Assembly (NCBI RefSeq): GCF_002836515.1
Contig: NZ_PJBC01000065.1
Span: forward strand, 372,001-436,000
Length of the DNA stretch: 64,000 nucleotides
Direction: 5' to 3'
DNA from: Pseudomonas sp. Choline-02u-1
GTDB lineage: Bacteria > Pseudomonadota > Gammaproteobacteria > Pseudomonadales > Pseudomonadaceae
Positions within the stretch are counted from its first letter, which is position 1; each line of letters begins with the position of its first letter. Positions 33,004 to 41,333 of this stretch are shown here, piece after piece. The notes under the pieces are model-generated. The model worked only from the letters and a program-made list of their open reading frames with translations, did no database searches and was not told the DNA's origin. Made by a program: the position numbers and the translations under genes.

Positions 33004-33727
33004 AATTTCCGCCCTGCATAAATACTACGGCGATCACCACGTACTCAAAGGCATCGACCTCAGCGTCGAGGAAGGCCAGGTCGTGGCGATCATCGGCCGC
33101 AGTGGCTCGGGCAAATCGACCCTGTTGCGCACGCTCAATGGGCTGGAGTCGATCAACGACGGGGTGATCGAAGTCGACGGCGAATACCTCGACGCCGCCC
33201 GCGCCGATCTGCGCAGCCTGCGGCAGAAGGTCGGCATGGTCTTTCAGCAGTTCAATTTGTTCCCGCACCTGACCGTCGGCGAAAACGTCATGCTCGCGCC
33301 GCAAGTGGTGCAAAAAGTACCCAAGGCCAAGGCAGCCGAACTGGCGCGCCAGATGTTGGAGCGGGTCGGTCTGGGCGAGAAATTCGATGCCTTTCCGGAT
33401 CGGCTGTCCGGCGGCCAGCAGCAGCGCGTGGCGATTGCGCGGGCCTTGGCGATGTCGCCGAAGGTGTTGCTGTGCGATGAAATCACTTCGGCACTCGACC
33501 CTGAGCTGGTCAATGAAGTGCTCAGCGTGGTGCGGCAATTGGCCAGGGAAGGCATGACGCTGATCATGGTCACCCACGAAATGCGCTTTGCCCGCGAGGT
33601 CGGTGACAAGCTGGTGTTCATGCACCACGGCAAAGTGCATGAAGTGGGCGATCCGAAGGTGTTGTTCGCCAACCCGCAGACGGCGGAGCTGGCGAATTTT
33701 ATTGGCACCGTGGAAGCGACTGCCTGA
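32990..33727 (+). CDS. Amino-acid ABC transporter ATPase
   Basis: 245 residues, HisP/GlnQ-type. Walker A IIGRSGSGKSTLLRTLNGL (about residue 35), Q-loop MVFQQFNLFPHLTV, signature DRLSGGQQQRVAIARALAM, Walker B VLLCDEITSALDPELV (the usual P before TSALD is I here), and H-loop MVTHEMRFARE. The start ATG 32990 has GGAAAGGAG upstream. It powers the two permeases. A family C repeat follows the stop. Confidence 0.95.
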   Translation: MPLLRISALHKYYGDHHVLKGIDLSVEEGQVVAIIGRSGSGKSTLLRTLNGLESINDGVIEVDGEYLDAARADLRSLRQKVGMVFQQFNLFPHLTVGENVMLAPQVVQKVPKAKAAELARQMLERVGLGEKFDAFPDRLSGGQQQRVAIARALAMSPKVLLCDEITSALDPELVNEVLSVVRQLAREGMTLIMVTHEMRFAREVGDKLVFMHHGKVHEVGDPKVLFANPQTAELANFIGTVEATA

Positions 33728-33738
33728 ATCTGCCCCAT

Positions 33739-33850
33739 CCTGATCGTTCCCACGCTCCGCGTGGGAATGCAGCCCGGGACGCTCCGCGTTCCAAAAGCGG
33801 ACGCAGAGCGTCCGGTGAGGCATTCCCACGCAGAGCGTGGGAACGATCAG
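33739..33850. repeat. Compound inverted repeat, family C
   Basis: Outer arms TGATCGTTCCCACGCTCCGC and its inverse ending GAGCGTGGGAACGATCA; inner arms GGGACGCTCCGCGTTCC and GGACGCAGAGCGTCC. It lies between co-directional ABC ATPase and ppx. Same element as at 3191 and 40597. Confidence 0.88.
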
Positions 33851-33960
33851 GCTGCGGCCTCAAGACTTTCTGCGCTGAATCAACGGTTTGAACCGTGCGC
33901 GTTGGCGCCAGCGTTTGATCGTGGCACGATGTCGGGGTTATCGACCGAGACCCCCTGACC

Positions 33961-35463
33961 ATGCCGCAATCCCAAGCCAAGAATCTGTCCCTGATCGCCG
34001 CAATCGACCTGGGCTCCAACAGCTTTCACATGGTCGTGGCCAAGGCCCAGAACGGCGAAATCCGCATCCTCGAGCGCCTCGGCGAAAAGGTGCAACTGGC
34101 CGCCGGCATCGACGATGCGCGCCAGCTCAACGAAGAATCGATGCAGCGCGGCCTCGATTGCCTCAAGCGCTTTGCCCAACTGATCAACGGTATGCCGCTC
34201 GGCGCCGTGCGCATCGTCGGCACCAACGCCTTGCGTGAAGCGCGCAACCGTGGCGAATTCATCCGCCGCGCCGAGGAAATCCTCGGCCATACGGTAGAAG
34301 TCATCTCCGGCCGCGAAGAAGCGCGCCTGATCTATCTCGGCGTGTCGCACACGCTCGCCGATACGCCGGGCAAACGTTTGGTCGCCGACATTGGCGGCGG
34401 CAGCACCGAATTCATCATCGGCCAGCGCTTCGAGCCATTGCTGCGCGAAAGCCTGCAAATGGGCTGCGTGAGTTTCACCCAGCGCTACTTCAAGGACGGC
34501 AAGATCACCCCGGCCCGCTACGCCCAGGCTTATACGGCGGCGCGCCTGGAAATCATGAGCATCGAACACGCCCTGCATCGCCTGACCTGGGATGAAGCCA
34601 TCGGCTCCTCCGGCACCATCCGCGCCATAGGCCTGGCCCTGAAGGCTGGCGGCCACGGCAGCGGTGAGGTCAACGCCGAAGGCCTGGCCTGGCTCAAGCG
34701 CAAGCTGTTCAAACTCGGCGACGCCGACAAGATCGATTTCGAAGGCATCAAGCCTGATCGCCGGGCAATTTTCCCGGCAGGCCTGGCGATTCTCGAAGCG
34801 ATCTTCGATGCCCTGGAACTGCAACGCATGGATCACTGCGAAGGCGCGCTGCGCGAAGGGGTGCTCTACGACCTGCTCGGCCGCCATCATCACGAAGACG
34901 TGCGCGAACGCACCCTGACCTCGCTGATGGAGCGCTATCACGTCGATCTGGAACAGGCGGCACGCGTCGAGCGCAAAGCCCTGCACGCGTTCGATCAGGT
35001 TGCCGTGGACTGGGAACTGGATGACGGCATCTGGCGCGAACTGCTCGGTTGGGCGGCGAAAGTGCACGAAGTCGGCCTCGACATCGCTCACTATCACTAC
35101 CACAAGCACGGTGCCTACCTGATCGAGCACTCAGACCTGGCCGGCTTCTCCCGCGAAGACCAGCAGATGCTCGCGCTCCTGGTGCGCGGCCACCGTCGCA
35201 ACATTCCCAAAGACAAGTTCGCCGAGTTCGGCGACGACGGCATCAAGTTGATTCGCCTGTGCGTGTTGCTGCGGTTTGCGATTCTGTTCCACCACATTCG
35301 CGGAACCCAGGCAATGCCACAGGTGGTGCTGCATGCCAATGGCGACCATCTTGATGTGGAATTCCCGGAGAACTGGCTGGATGAAAATCAGCTGACTCAG
35401 GCGGATTTCGGCCTCGAAGCGGATTGGCTGACGCGGGTGGGGATCGTTCTCACGGTGCACTGA
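33961..35463 (+). CDS. ppx: Exopolyphosphatase
   Basis: 500-residue Ppx/GppA phosphatase of the actin-like ATPase superfamily. Phosphate-binding motifs LIAAIDLGSNSFHMVVAKAQ (residue 10) and KRLVADIGGGSTEFIIGQRF (residue 140), followed by a C-terminal HD-like helical domain (WAAKVHEVGLDIAHYHYHKH). It removes terminal phosphates from polyphosphate and could also hydrolyse pppGpp. It is convergent with ppk over a repeat and a bidirectional terminator, so synthesis and degradation genes are adjacent but in separate transcripts. Confidence 0.96.
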   Translation: MPQSQAKNLSLIAAIDLGSNSFHMVVAKAQNGEIRILERLGEKVQLAAGIDDARQLNEESMQRGLDCLKRFAQLINGMPLGAVRIVGTNALREARNRGEFIRRAEEILGHTVEVISGREEARLIYLGVSHTLADTPGKRLVADIGGGSTEFIIGQRFEPLLRESLQMGCVSFTQRYFKDGKITPARYAQAYTAARLEIMSIEHALHRLTWDEAIGSSGTIRAIGLALKAGGHGSGEVNAEGLAWLKRKLFKLGDADKIDFEGIKPDRRAIFPAGLAILEAIFDALELQRMDHCEGALREGVLYDLLGRHHHEDVRERTLTSLMERYHVDLEQAARVERKALHAFDQVAVDWELDDGIWRELLGWAAKVHEVGLDIAHYHYHKHGAYLIEHSDLAGFSREDQQMLALLVRGHRRNIPKDKFAEFGDDGIKLIRLCVLLRFAILFHHIRGTQAMPQVVLHANGDHLDVEFPENWLDENQLTQADFGLEADWLTRVGIVLTVH

Positions 35464-35470
35464 ACGCGTC

Positions 35471-35558
35471 TGTGGGAGCTGCCGAAGGCTGCGATCTTTT
35501 GATCCTCAAGATCAAGATCAAAAAATCGCAGCCTCGTTGCACTCGACAGCTCCTACAG
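35471..35558. repeat. Inverted repeat, family B, diverged
   Basis: Left arm GTGGGAGCTGCCGAAGGCTG(CGATCTTTT), right arm AAAAAATCGCAGCCTCGTTG ... CAGCTCCTACAG, orientation reversed relative to the other copies and with an insertion in the right arm. A short direct repeat (GATCAA) lies between them. It is located between convergent ppx and ppk. Confidence 0.82.
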
Positions 35559-35574
35559 GTTGATGTCTCAGGTA

Positions 35575-35608
35575 CAAAAAAGGCGATCCCGAGGGATCGC
35601 CTTTTTTA
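35575..35608. terminator. Bidirectional terminator between ppx and ppk
   Basis: Stem GGCGATCCC (35582-35590) and GGGATCGCC (35593-35601) with a two-base spacing, A-tract on the left and T-tract on the right. It can serve both convergent genes. Confidence 0.9.
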
Positions 35609-35620
35609 TTGGGCTGACGG

Positions 35621-37846
35621 TCAGCTGCTCACCGGCAAAATCGGGCTGCCCAACCGCTCCAGCAACGTCGCCTGCGCACTGCGCGGGTTCTGGTTACCCG
35701 TTGGCGTGTTGCGGATGTAGCGGCCGTCCGACTGCAGGCTCCAGCTGTGGGTGTTGTCGGTCAGGTACAGCTCCAGCTCCTTCTTGACGCGGGTCAGCAG
35801 CTTCTTGCCTTCCACCGGGAAGCAAGTCTCGACACGCTTGTCGAGGTTGCGCTCCATCCAGTCGGCGCTGGAGAGGAACATCTGCTCGTCGCCGCCATTG
35901 AGGAAGTAGAACACCCGCGTGTGCTCAAGGAAGCGGCCAATGATCGAGCGCACATGAATGTTGTGCGAGACCCCGGCGATGCCCGGACGCAGGCAGCACA
36001 TGCCGCGCACCACCAAATCGATGCGTACCCCGGACTGGCTGGCCTTGTACAACGCCCGGATGATTTTCGGATCAGTCAGCGAGTTGAACTTGGCGATGAT
36101 GTGCGCCGGTTTGCCTTCGAGGGCGAACTGCGTCTCGCGGGCAATCATGTCGAGCATGCCCTTCTTCAGGGTGAACGGCGCATGCAGCAGCTTCTTCATG
36201 CGCAGCGTCTTGCCCATGCCGATCAACTGGCTGAACAGTTTGCCGACGTCTTCGCACAAAGCGTCATCGGAGGTCAGCAGGCTGTAGTCGGTGTAAAGCT
36301 TGGCGTTACCGGCGTGGTAGTTGCCGGTGCCGAGATGCGCATAACGGACGATCTCGCCAGCCTCACGGCGCAGGATCAGCATCATCTTGGCGTGGGTCTT
36401 GAAGCCGACCACGCCGTAGATCACCACCGCACCGGCCGCTTGCAGACGGCTGGCCAGTTGCAGGTTGGACTCTTCGTCGAAGCGCGCACGCAGCTCGATC
36501 ACCGCAGTGACTTCCTTGCCGTTACGCGCGGCGTCGACCAGCGCATCGACGATCTCGGAGTTGGCACCGGAGCGGTACAGCGTCTGCCGTACGGCCAACA
36601 CATGCGGGTCTTTCGCGGCCTGACGCAGCAGGTCGACCACGGGGGTGAACGACTCGAACGGGTGCAGCAAGAGGATGTCCTGCTTGCTGACCACGCTGAA
36701 AATGTTTTCGCTGTTCTGCAGCAGTTTCGGGATCTGCGGGGTGAACGGCGTGTATTGCAGCTCCGGATGGCTGTCCAGACCGGTGATGCTGAACAGGCGC
36801 GTCAGGTTGACCGGGCCGTTGACCTGATACAACTCGGTCTCGCTCAGGTTGAACTGCTTGAGCAGGTAGTCAGAGAGATGTTTCGGGCAAGTGTCGGCGA
36901 CTTCCAGACGCACCGCGTCGCCGTAACGCCGCGAGAACAATTCGCCACGCAGCGCACGGGCCAGGTCTTCGACGTCTTCGGAGTCGAGCGCCAGGTCGGC
37001 GTTGCGGGTCAGGCGGAACTGGTAGCAGCCTTTCACCTTCATGCCCTGGAACAGGTCATCGGCGTGGGCGTGGATCATCGAGGACAAGAACACATAGTTG
37101 TCGCCGGCGCCGCCGACTTCCTCCGGCACCTTGATGATCCGTGGCAGCAGACGCGGCGCCGGAATGATCGCCAGACCCGAGTCGCGCCCGAAGGCATCGA
37201 TGCCTTCGAGTTCGACGATGAAGTTCAGGCTCTTGTTCACCAGCAGCGGGAACGGGTGTGTCGGGTCGAGGCCGATCGGGGTGATGATCGGCGCGATTTC
37301 GTCGCGGAAATAACGGCGGACCCAGGTCTTGAGCTTGGTCGTCCAGTTACGCCGACGGATGAAGCGCACCTGATGCTTTTCCAGCTCCGGCAGCAGGATG
37401 TCGTTGAGGATCGCGTACTGGCGGTCGACGTGACCGTGAACCAGCTCGCTGATCCGCGCCAGCGCCTGATGCGGCTGCAGGCCATCGGCGCCTGCCTGTT
37501 CGCGGGCGAAGGTGATCTGCTTTTTCAGCCCGGCGACGCGGATCTCGAAGAATTCGTCGAGGTTGCTGGAGAAGATCAACAGAAACTTCAGCCGCTCCAG
37601 CAACGGGTAGGACTCGTCCAGCGCCTGTTCCAGCACGCGGATGTTGAATTGCAGTTGCGAAAGCTCGCGGTGGATGTACAGGCTGCTGTCATCCAGGCCG
37701 GGAATAGCGATCGCCGGCACCGCCGCGGCGGTTTCGGCAACCGGCGCGGGTGGCGCGGGCTCCAGTTCCGGCGGCGTTTCGGTGATTTGCTCGACCACCG
37801 GCTGAGCTTCTTTTACGGCAACTTCAGTGAGTCCTTCGGTATTCAT
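35621..37846 (-). CDS. ppk: Polyphosphate kinase 1
   Basis: 741 residues, longer than E. coli PPK1 (688) because of an acidic/proline-rich N-terminal extension of about 50 residues (EITETPPELEPAPPAPVAET). The N domain (LYIHRELSQLQFNIRVLEQA), the head domain and two phospholipase-D-like C domains are present; the phosphorylated histidine is expected in YAHLGTGNYHAGNAKLYTDY near residue 504. It makes polyphosphate from ATP reversibly and is peripheral to the inner membrane. hemB lies 18 bases upstream on the same strand. Confidence 0.96.
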   Translation of the reverse strand: MNTEGLTEVAVKEAQPVVEQITETPPELEPAPPAPVAETAAAVPAIAIPGLDDSSLYIHRELSQLQFNIRVLEQALDESYPLLERLKFLLIFSSNLDEFFEIRVAGLKKQITFAREQAGADGLQPHQALARISELVHGHVDRQYAILNDILLPELEKHQVRFIRRRNWTTKLKTWVRRYFRDEIAPIITPIGLDPTHPFPLLVNKSLNFIVELEGIDAFGRDSGLAIIPAPRLLPRIIKVPEEVGGAGDNYVFLSSMIHAHADDLFQGMKVKGCYQFRLTRNADLALDSEDVEDLARALRGELFSRRYGDAVRLEVADTCPKHLSDYLLKQFNLSETELYQVNGPVNLTRLFSITGLDSHPELQYTPFTPQIPKLLQNSENIFSVVSKQDILLLHPFESFTPVVDLLRQAAKDPHVLAVRQTLYRSGANSEIVDALVDAARNGKEVTAVIELRARFDEESNLQLASRLQAAGAVVIYGVVGFKTHAKMMLILRREAGEIVRYAHLGTGNYHAGNAKLYTDYSLLTSDDALCEDVGKLFSQLIGMGKTLRMKKLLHAPFTLKKGMLDMIARETQFALEGKPAHIIAKFNSLTDPKIIRALYKASQSGVRIDLVVRGMCCLRPGIAGVSHNIHVRSIIGRFLEHTRVFYFLNGGDEQMFLSSADWMERNLDKRVETCFPVEGKKLLTRVKKELELYLTDNTHSWSLQSDGRYIRNTPTGNQNPRSAQATLLERLGSPILPVSS

Positions 37847-37864
37847 GGAATGTTCCTGGGAGGG

Positions 37865-38878
37865 CTATTTCTGCTCTCGTAACAATTGAGCGGCACGAAC
37901 GGCAAAGTAAGTCAGGATGCCATCTGCACCGGCACGTTTAAAGGCGGTCAGTGACTCGAGGATCACCGCTTCGCTCAACCAGCCATTCTGGATAGCGGCC
38001 ATGTGCATGGCGTATTCGCCACTGACCTGATAGACGAAGGTCGGCACCTTGAAGGCATCTTTGACCCGAAAAAGAATGTCCAGGTAGGGCATGCCCGGCT
38101 TGACCATGACCATGTCCGCGCCTTCGGACAAGTCCGCACCGACTTCGTGCAGCGCTTCGTCGCTGTTGGCGGGGTCCATCTGATAAGAAGCCTTGTTCGC
38201 CTTGCCGAGGTTCGAAGCCGATCCCACCGCATCGCGAAACGGCCCGTAATAGGCGCTGGCGTACTTGGCCGAGTAGGCCATGATGCGCACGTTGACGTGA
38301 CCGGCGATTTCCAGCGCTTCACGAATCGCCTGGATGCGGCCATCCATCATGTCCGATGGCGCGACGACCTGCGCGCCCGCTTCAGCGTGGGACAGCGCCT
38401 GACGTACCAGCGCATCGACGGTGATGTCGTTCTGCACGTAACCGTCTTCGTCGAGAATGCCGTCCTGACCGTGGGTGGTGAATGGGTCCAGCGCCACATC
38501 GGTGATTACGCCAAGTTCCGGAAAACGCTCACGCAGGGCGCGCGTGGCGCGCTGGGCGATGCCTTGCGGATTCCAGGCTTCGGCGGCATCAAGGGATTTC
38601 AGGTCAGGCGGCGTGACCGGGAACAGTGCCAGCGCTGGAATGCCCAGCTCTACCCACTTGGCGGCTTCTTCAAGCAGCAGATCAATCGTCAGTCGCTCGA
38701 CGCCCGGCATCGAGGCCACGGCTTCGCGGCGGTTTTCACCGTCGAGTACAAACACCGGCAAGATCAGATCATCGACGGTCAGCACGTTTTCACGCACCAA
38801 TCGCCGGGAAAAATCATCACGGCGATTGCGGCGCAAACGGGTGGCAGGGAACAGACGATTGGCGGGGGTAAAGCTCAC
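37865..38878 (-). CDS. hemB: Delta-aminolevulinic acid dehydratase (porphobilinogen synthase)
   Basis: 337 residues from a GTG start at 38878 with AGGAG upstream; this start reproduces the known Pseudomonas N-terminus (SFTPANRLFPATRLRRNRRD). Condenses two ALA molecules to porphobilinogen. Active-site lysines lie in MAYSAKYASAYYGPFRDAVG and MVKPGMPYLDILFRVKD. The metal loop is DVALDPFTTHGQDGI, Asp-containing instead of the cysteine cluster of zinc enzymes, as in the Mg-dependent Pseudomonas enzyme. It is co-transcribed with ppk (18-base gap) and divergent from the DedA gene. Confidence 0.97.
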   Translation of the reverse strand: MSFTPANRLFPATRLRRNRRDDFSRRLVRENVLTVDDLILPVFVLDGENRREAVASMPGVERLTIDLLLEEAAKWVELGIPALALFPVTPPDLKSLDAAEAWNPQGIAQRATRALRERFPELGVITDVALDPFTTHGQDGILDEDGYVQNDITVDALVRQALSHAEAGAQVVAPSDMMDGRIQAIREALEIAGHVNVRIMAYSAKYASAYYGPFRDAVGSASNLGKANKASYQMDPANSDEALHEVGADLSEGADMVMVKPGMPYLDILFRVKDAFKVPTFVYQVSGEYAMHMAAIQNGWLSEAVILESLTAFKRAGADGILTYFAVRAAQLLREQK

Positions 38879-39085
38879 GGCAGACTCCTGAGCCCGCGCA
38901 AACGGGCGAGCGTGACAGTTATAGACGGCCATTATGACGAACGGATGACAGTTGTGTGAAACCTGTGACAGGTAGCCGCATTCCATTCTCAGTGTAGGAA
39001 TTGTTCACGTCGAGACACATTTCGATACTTTCACGAATGTGCCTGAAGGGTTAGGCTGCGCGTTCATTTCGCCAGCACCCAGACA

Positions 39086-39745
39086 ATGCTCCAACAATTT
39101 CTGCACGACTTTGGCTACTTTGCCTTGTTCCTCGGCACGTTCTTCGAAGGCGAAACCATCCTGGTGCTCGCAGGCTTCCTCGCGTTCCGTGGATACATGG
39201 ACATCAACCTGGTGGTGGTCGTGGCGTTCTTCGGCAGCTATGCCGGCGATCAGCTGTGGTACTTCCTGGGGCGCAAGCACGGGCGCAAATTGCTCGCGCG
39301 CAAACCGCGCTGGCAGCTGATGGGCGACCGCGCGCTGGAGCACATCCGCAAGCATCCGGACATCTGGGTCCTGAGCTTCCGCTTCGTCTACGGTCTGCGC
39401 ACGGTGATGCCGGTGGCAATCGGTTTGTCCGGTTATCCGCCGGGACGCTACCTGCTGCTCAACGGCATCGGCGCGGCGATCTGGGCCACCGCCCTGGCTG
39501 CGGCGGCTTATCACTTCGGTGCAGTGCTGGAAGGCATGCTCGGCAGCATCAAGAAGTACGAGCTGTGGGTGCTCGGCGCCTTGCTGATCCTCGGGCTGGG
39601 CCTGTGGCTGCGGCGCCGCTTCAAGAATGCGCAACTGGCGAAGAAAATCCATCAGGACGAGCAGCTCGCCAAAGCCGCTGCGGCCGAGCAGTTGCCGCTG
39701 GCCGAAACGAACAATCCTGCCGAGCCAAAAACGCCAGCCGAATAA
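39086..39745 (+). CDS. DedA family membrane protein
   Basis: 219 residues with four to five hydrophobic segments. DedA (SNARE-associated/VTT) signature: FALFLGTFFEGETILVLAGF with the acidic residue, YAGDQLWYFLGRKHGRKLLA, and FRFVYGLRTVMPVAIGLSGY with the essential arginines. DedA proteins flip lipid carriers and phospholipids, support proton-motive force, and affect polymyxin resistance. The C-terminal tail is polar and Ala-rich. Substrate not determined here. Confidence 0.92.
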   Translation: MLQQFLHDFGYFALFLGTFFEGETILVLAGFLAFRGYMDINLVVVVAFFGSYAGDQLWYFLGRKHGRKLLARKPRWQLMGDRALEHIRKHPDIWVLSFRFVYGLRTVMPVAIGLSGYPPGRYLLLNGIGAAIWATALAAAAYHFGAVLEGMLGSIKKYELWVLGALLILGLGLWLRRRFKNAQLAKKIHQDEQLAKAAAAEQLPLAETNNPAEPKTPAE

Positions 39746-39912
39746 GCCGTTCGCTGGCAGCTGCCAGGCGCAGTCCAGGCAAATAATGAACACCCCGCCG
39801 CCGTTGCGATCCATTGAGAGAGCGCTCTGCCCCCGCGCGCGTCGCCCATGCCCCTATGGCCACGCGCGACGATTTAAGGGACATTGAGCGCCATGAATCT
39901 GGAGAGAAGCCC

Positions 39913-40581
39913 ATGAGCAAAAAAGTTGCAGTGATCCTGTCCGGCAGCGGCGTGTACGACGGCGCCGAAATCCAGGAAAGTGTCATCACCCTGCTGCGCC
40001 TCGACCAGCGCGGCGCGCAGGTGCAGTGCTTTGCGCCGAACATTGCGCAATTGCATGTGATCAACCACCTGACCGGCGAAGAAATGCCGGAATCGCGCAA
40101 CGTGCTGGTGGAATCGGCGCGGATTGCCCGGGGCAACGTCAAGGATATCCGCGACGCCGACGTCGAAGACTTCGACGCACTGATCGTGCCCGGCGGATTT
40201 GGCGCGGCGAAGAACCTGTCGAACTTCGCCATCGAAGGCGCCGGCTGCACCGTGCAACCGGAAGTGCTGGCCCTGGCCGAGGCATTTGCCGAAGCGGGCA
40301 AACCGGTCGGGCTGATCTGCATCTCCCCGGCGCTGGCAGCGAAAATCTACGGCCCCGGAGTGACTTGCACCATCGGTAACGATGCCGATACCGCCGCGGC
40401 GATGAGCAAAATGGGCGCGACCCACGAAGAGTGCGCCGTGACCGAGATCGTCGAAGACAAGGCGCGCAAACTGGTCACCACCCCGGCCTACATGCTGGCG
40501 CAGACCATCAGTGAAGCGGCTTCGGGCATCAACAAACTGGTCGACCGCGTGCTCGAACTGACCCACGAAAACGACGCTTGA
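39913..40581 (+). CDS. elbB: Isoprenoid biosynthesis glyoxalase ElbB
   Basis: 222 residues, DJ-1/PfpI-like fold. KKVAVILSGSGVYDGAEIQE at the N-terminus, DALIVPGGFGAAKNLSNFAI, and the elbow-cysteine region GLICISPALAAKIYGP. E. coli ElbB has glyoxalase activity and was found as an enhancer of lycopene formation. The start ATG 39913 has GGAGAGAAGCCC upstream; upstream in-frame codons do not fit the family. A family C repeat follows. Confidence 0.92.
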   Translation: MSKKVAVILSGSGVYDGAEIQESVITLLRLDQRGAQVQCFAPNIAQLHVINHLTGEEMPESRNVLVESARIARGNVKDIRDADVEDFDALIVPGGFGAAKNLSNFAIEGAGCTVQPEVLALAEAFAEAGKPVGLICISPALAAKIYGPGVTCTIGNDADTAAAMSKMGATHEECAVTEIVEDKARKLVTTPAYMLAQTISEAASGINKLVDRVLELTHENDA

Positions 40582-40596
40582 TCCCCCTTCTTTCAC

Positions 40597-40733
40597 CTGA
40601 TCGTTCCCACGCTCCGCGTGGGAATGCATTCAGGGACGCTCCGCGTTCCGGCCTCACCACAGATGTACGACCAATAGCAGCGGACGCCGAGCGTCCAAGG
40701 CTGCATTCCCACGCAGAGCGTGGGAACGATCAT
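40597..40733. repeat. Compound inverted repeat, family C
   Basis: Outer arms TGATCGTTCCCACGCTCCGC and CAGAGCGTGGGAACGATCA; inner arms GGGACGCTCCGCGTTCC and CGGACGCCGAGCGTCC are separated by a 38-base unrelated insert, making this the longest copy. It lies between convergent elbB and the DUF188 gene. Confidence 0.87.
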
Positions 40734-40746
40734 CATTGTGCAAGAC

Positions 40747-41202
40747 TCAGGGCTTGCGGATGAGCCGGGTCAGAATCCGGTCCAACGCATTGGCAAACGC
40801 CTGTTTCTCGCGCTCGCCAAACGGCGCCGGCCCGCCGCTCATCTGGCCCTGCTCCCGGAGATCGGTGAACAGATTACGCACCGCCAGGCGTTCGCCCATG
40901 TTCTGCGCATCGAACTCCTTGCCACGCGGATCCAGCGCCGCCACGCCCTTCTTGACCAGCCGATCAGCCAGCGGAATATCGCTGCAGATCACCAGCTCGC
41001 CCGGCACGGCGTGCTCGACCAAATAGTCATCCGCAGCATCCGGCCCGCTCGGCACCACAATCAGTTTGACGATGGCCAGCCCCGGCTTGGTCTGCGGCTG
41101 CCCGGCAACCAGCACCACTTCGAACTGGCGCTTGAGCGCGAACTTCACCACCAGATCCTTCGCCGCCCGCGGGCAGGCGTCGGCATCGATCCATACACGC
41201 AT
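40747..41202 (-). CDS. YaiI/YqxD family (DUF188) protein
   Basis: 151 residues. MRVWIDADACPRAAKDLVVK with the invariant D-A-D-A-C-P motif, LVICSDIPLADRLVKKGVAA, and GREKQAF-like C-terminus (PFGEREKQAFANALDRILTR). The fold is NYN/PIN-like with clustered Asp residues, so a nuclease role is suspected, but none is established. The start ATG 41202 fits the family; the longer frame upstream is repeat DNA. Confidence 0.92.
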   Translation of the reverse strand: MRVWIDADACPRAAKDLVVKFALKRQFEVVLVAGQPQTKPGLAIVKLIVVPSGPDAADDYLVEHAVPGELVICSDIPLADRLVKKGVAALDPRGKEFDAQNMGERLAVRNLFTDLREQGQMSGGPAPFGEREKQAFANALDRILTRLIRKP

Positions 41203-41217
41203 GTTCTTTACCTCTAA

Positions 41218-41322
41218 AAGCAAAAGATCGCAGCCTGCGGCAGCTCCGACAGAGTGCGCGTCGCGGGGTGACATTGCGACATGCACGACCCTGTTGGAGC
41301 TGCCGAAGGCTGCGATCTTTTG
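41218..41322. repeat. Inverted repeat, family B
   Basis: Arms CAAAAGATCGCAGCCTGCGG.. at 41221 and ..GGAGCTGCCGAAGGCTGCGA TCTTTTG to 41322, with a 40-base spacer that differs from the other copies. Between the DUF188 start and the FTR1 stop, co-directional. Confidence 0.88.
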
Positions 41323-41333
41323 GGATCGCTCAA

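Noticed and set aside
35747..37882. 711-codon open frame antisense to ppk
   Set aside because: Typical long antisense frame in high-GC DNA; the ppk motifs are intact and the antisense protein is rich in Arg, Gln and Val without any domain.
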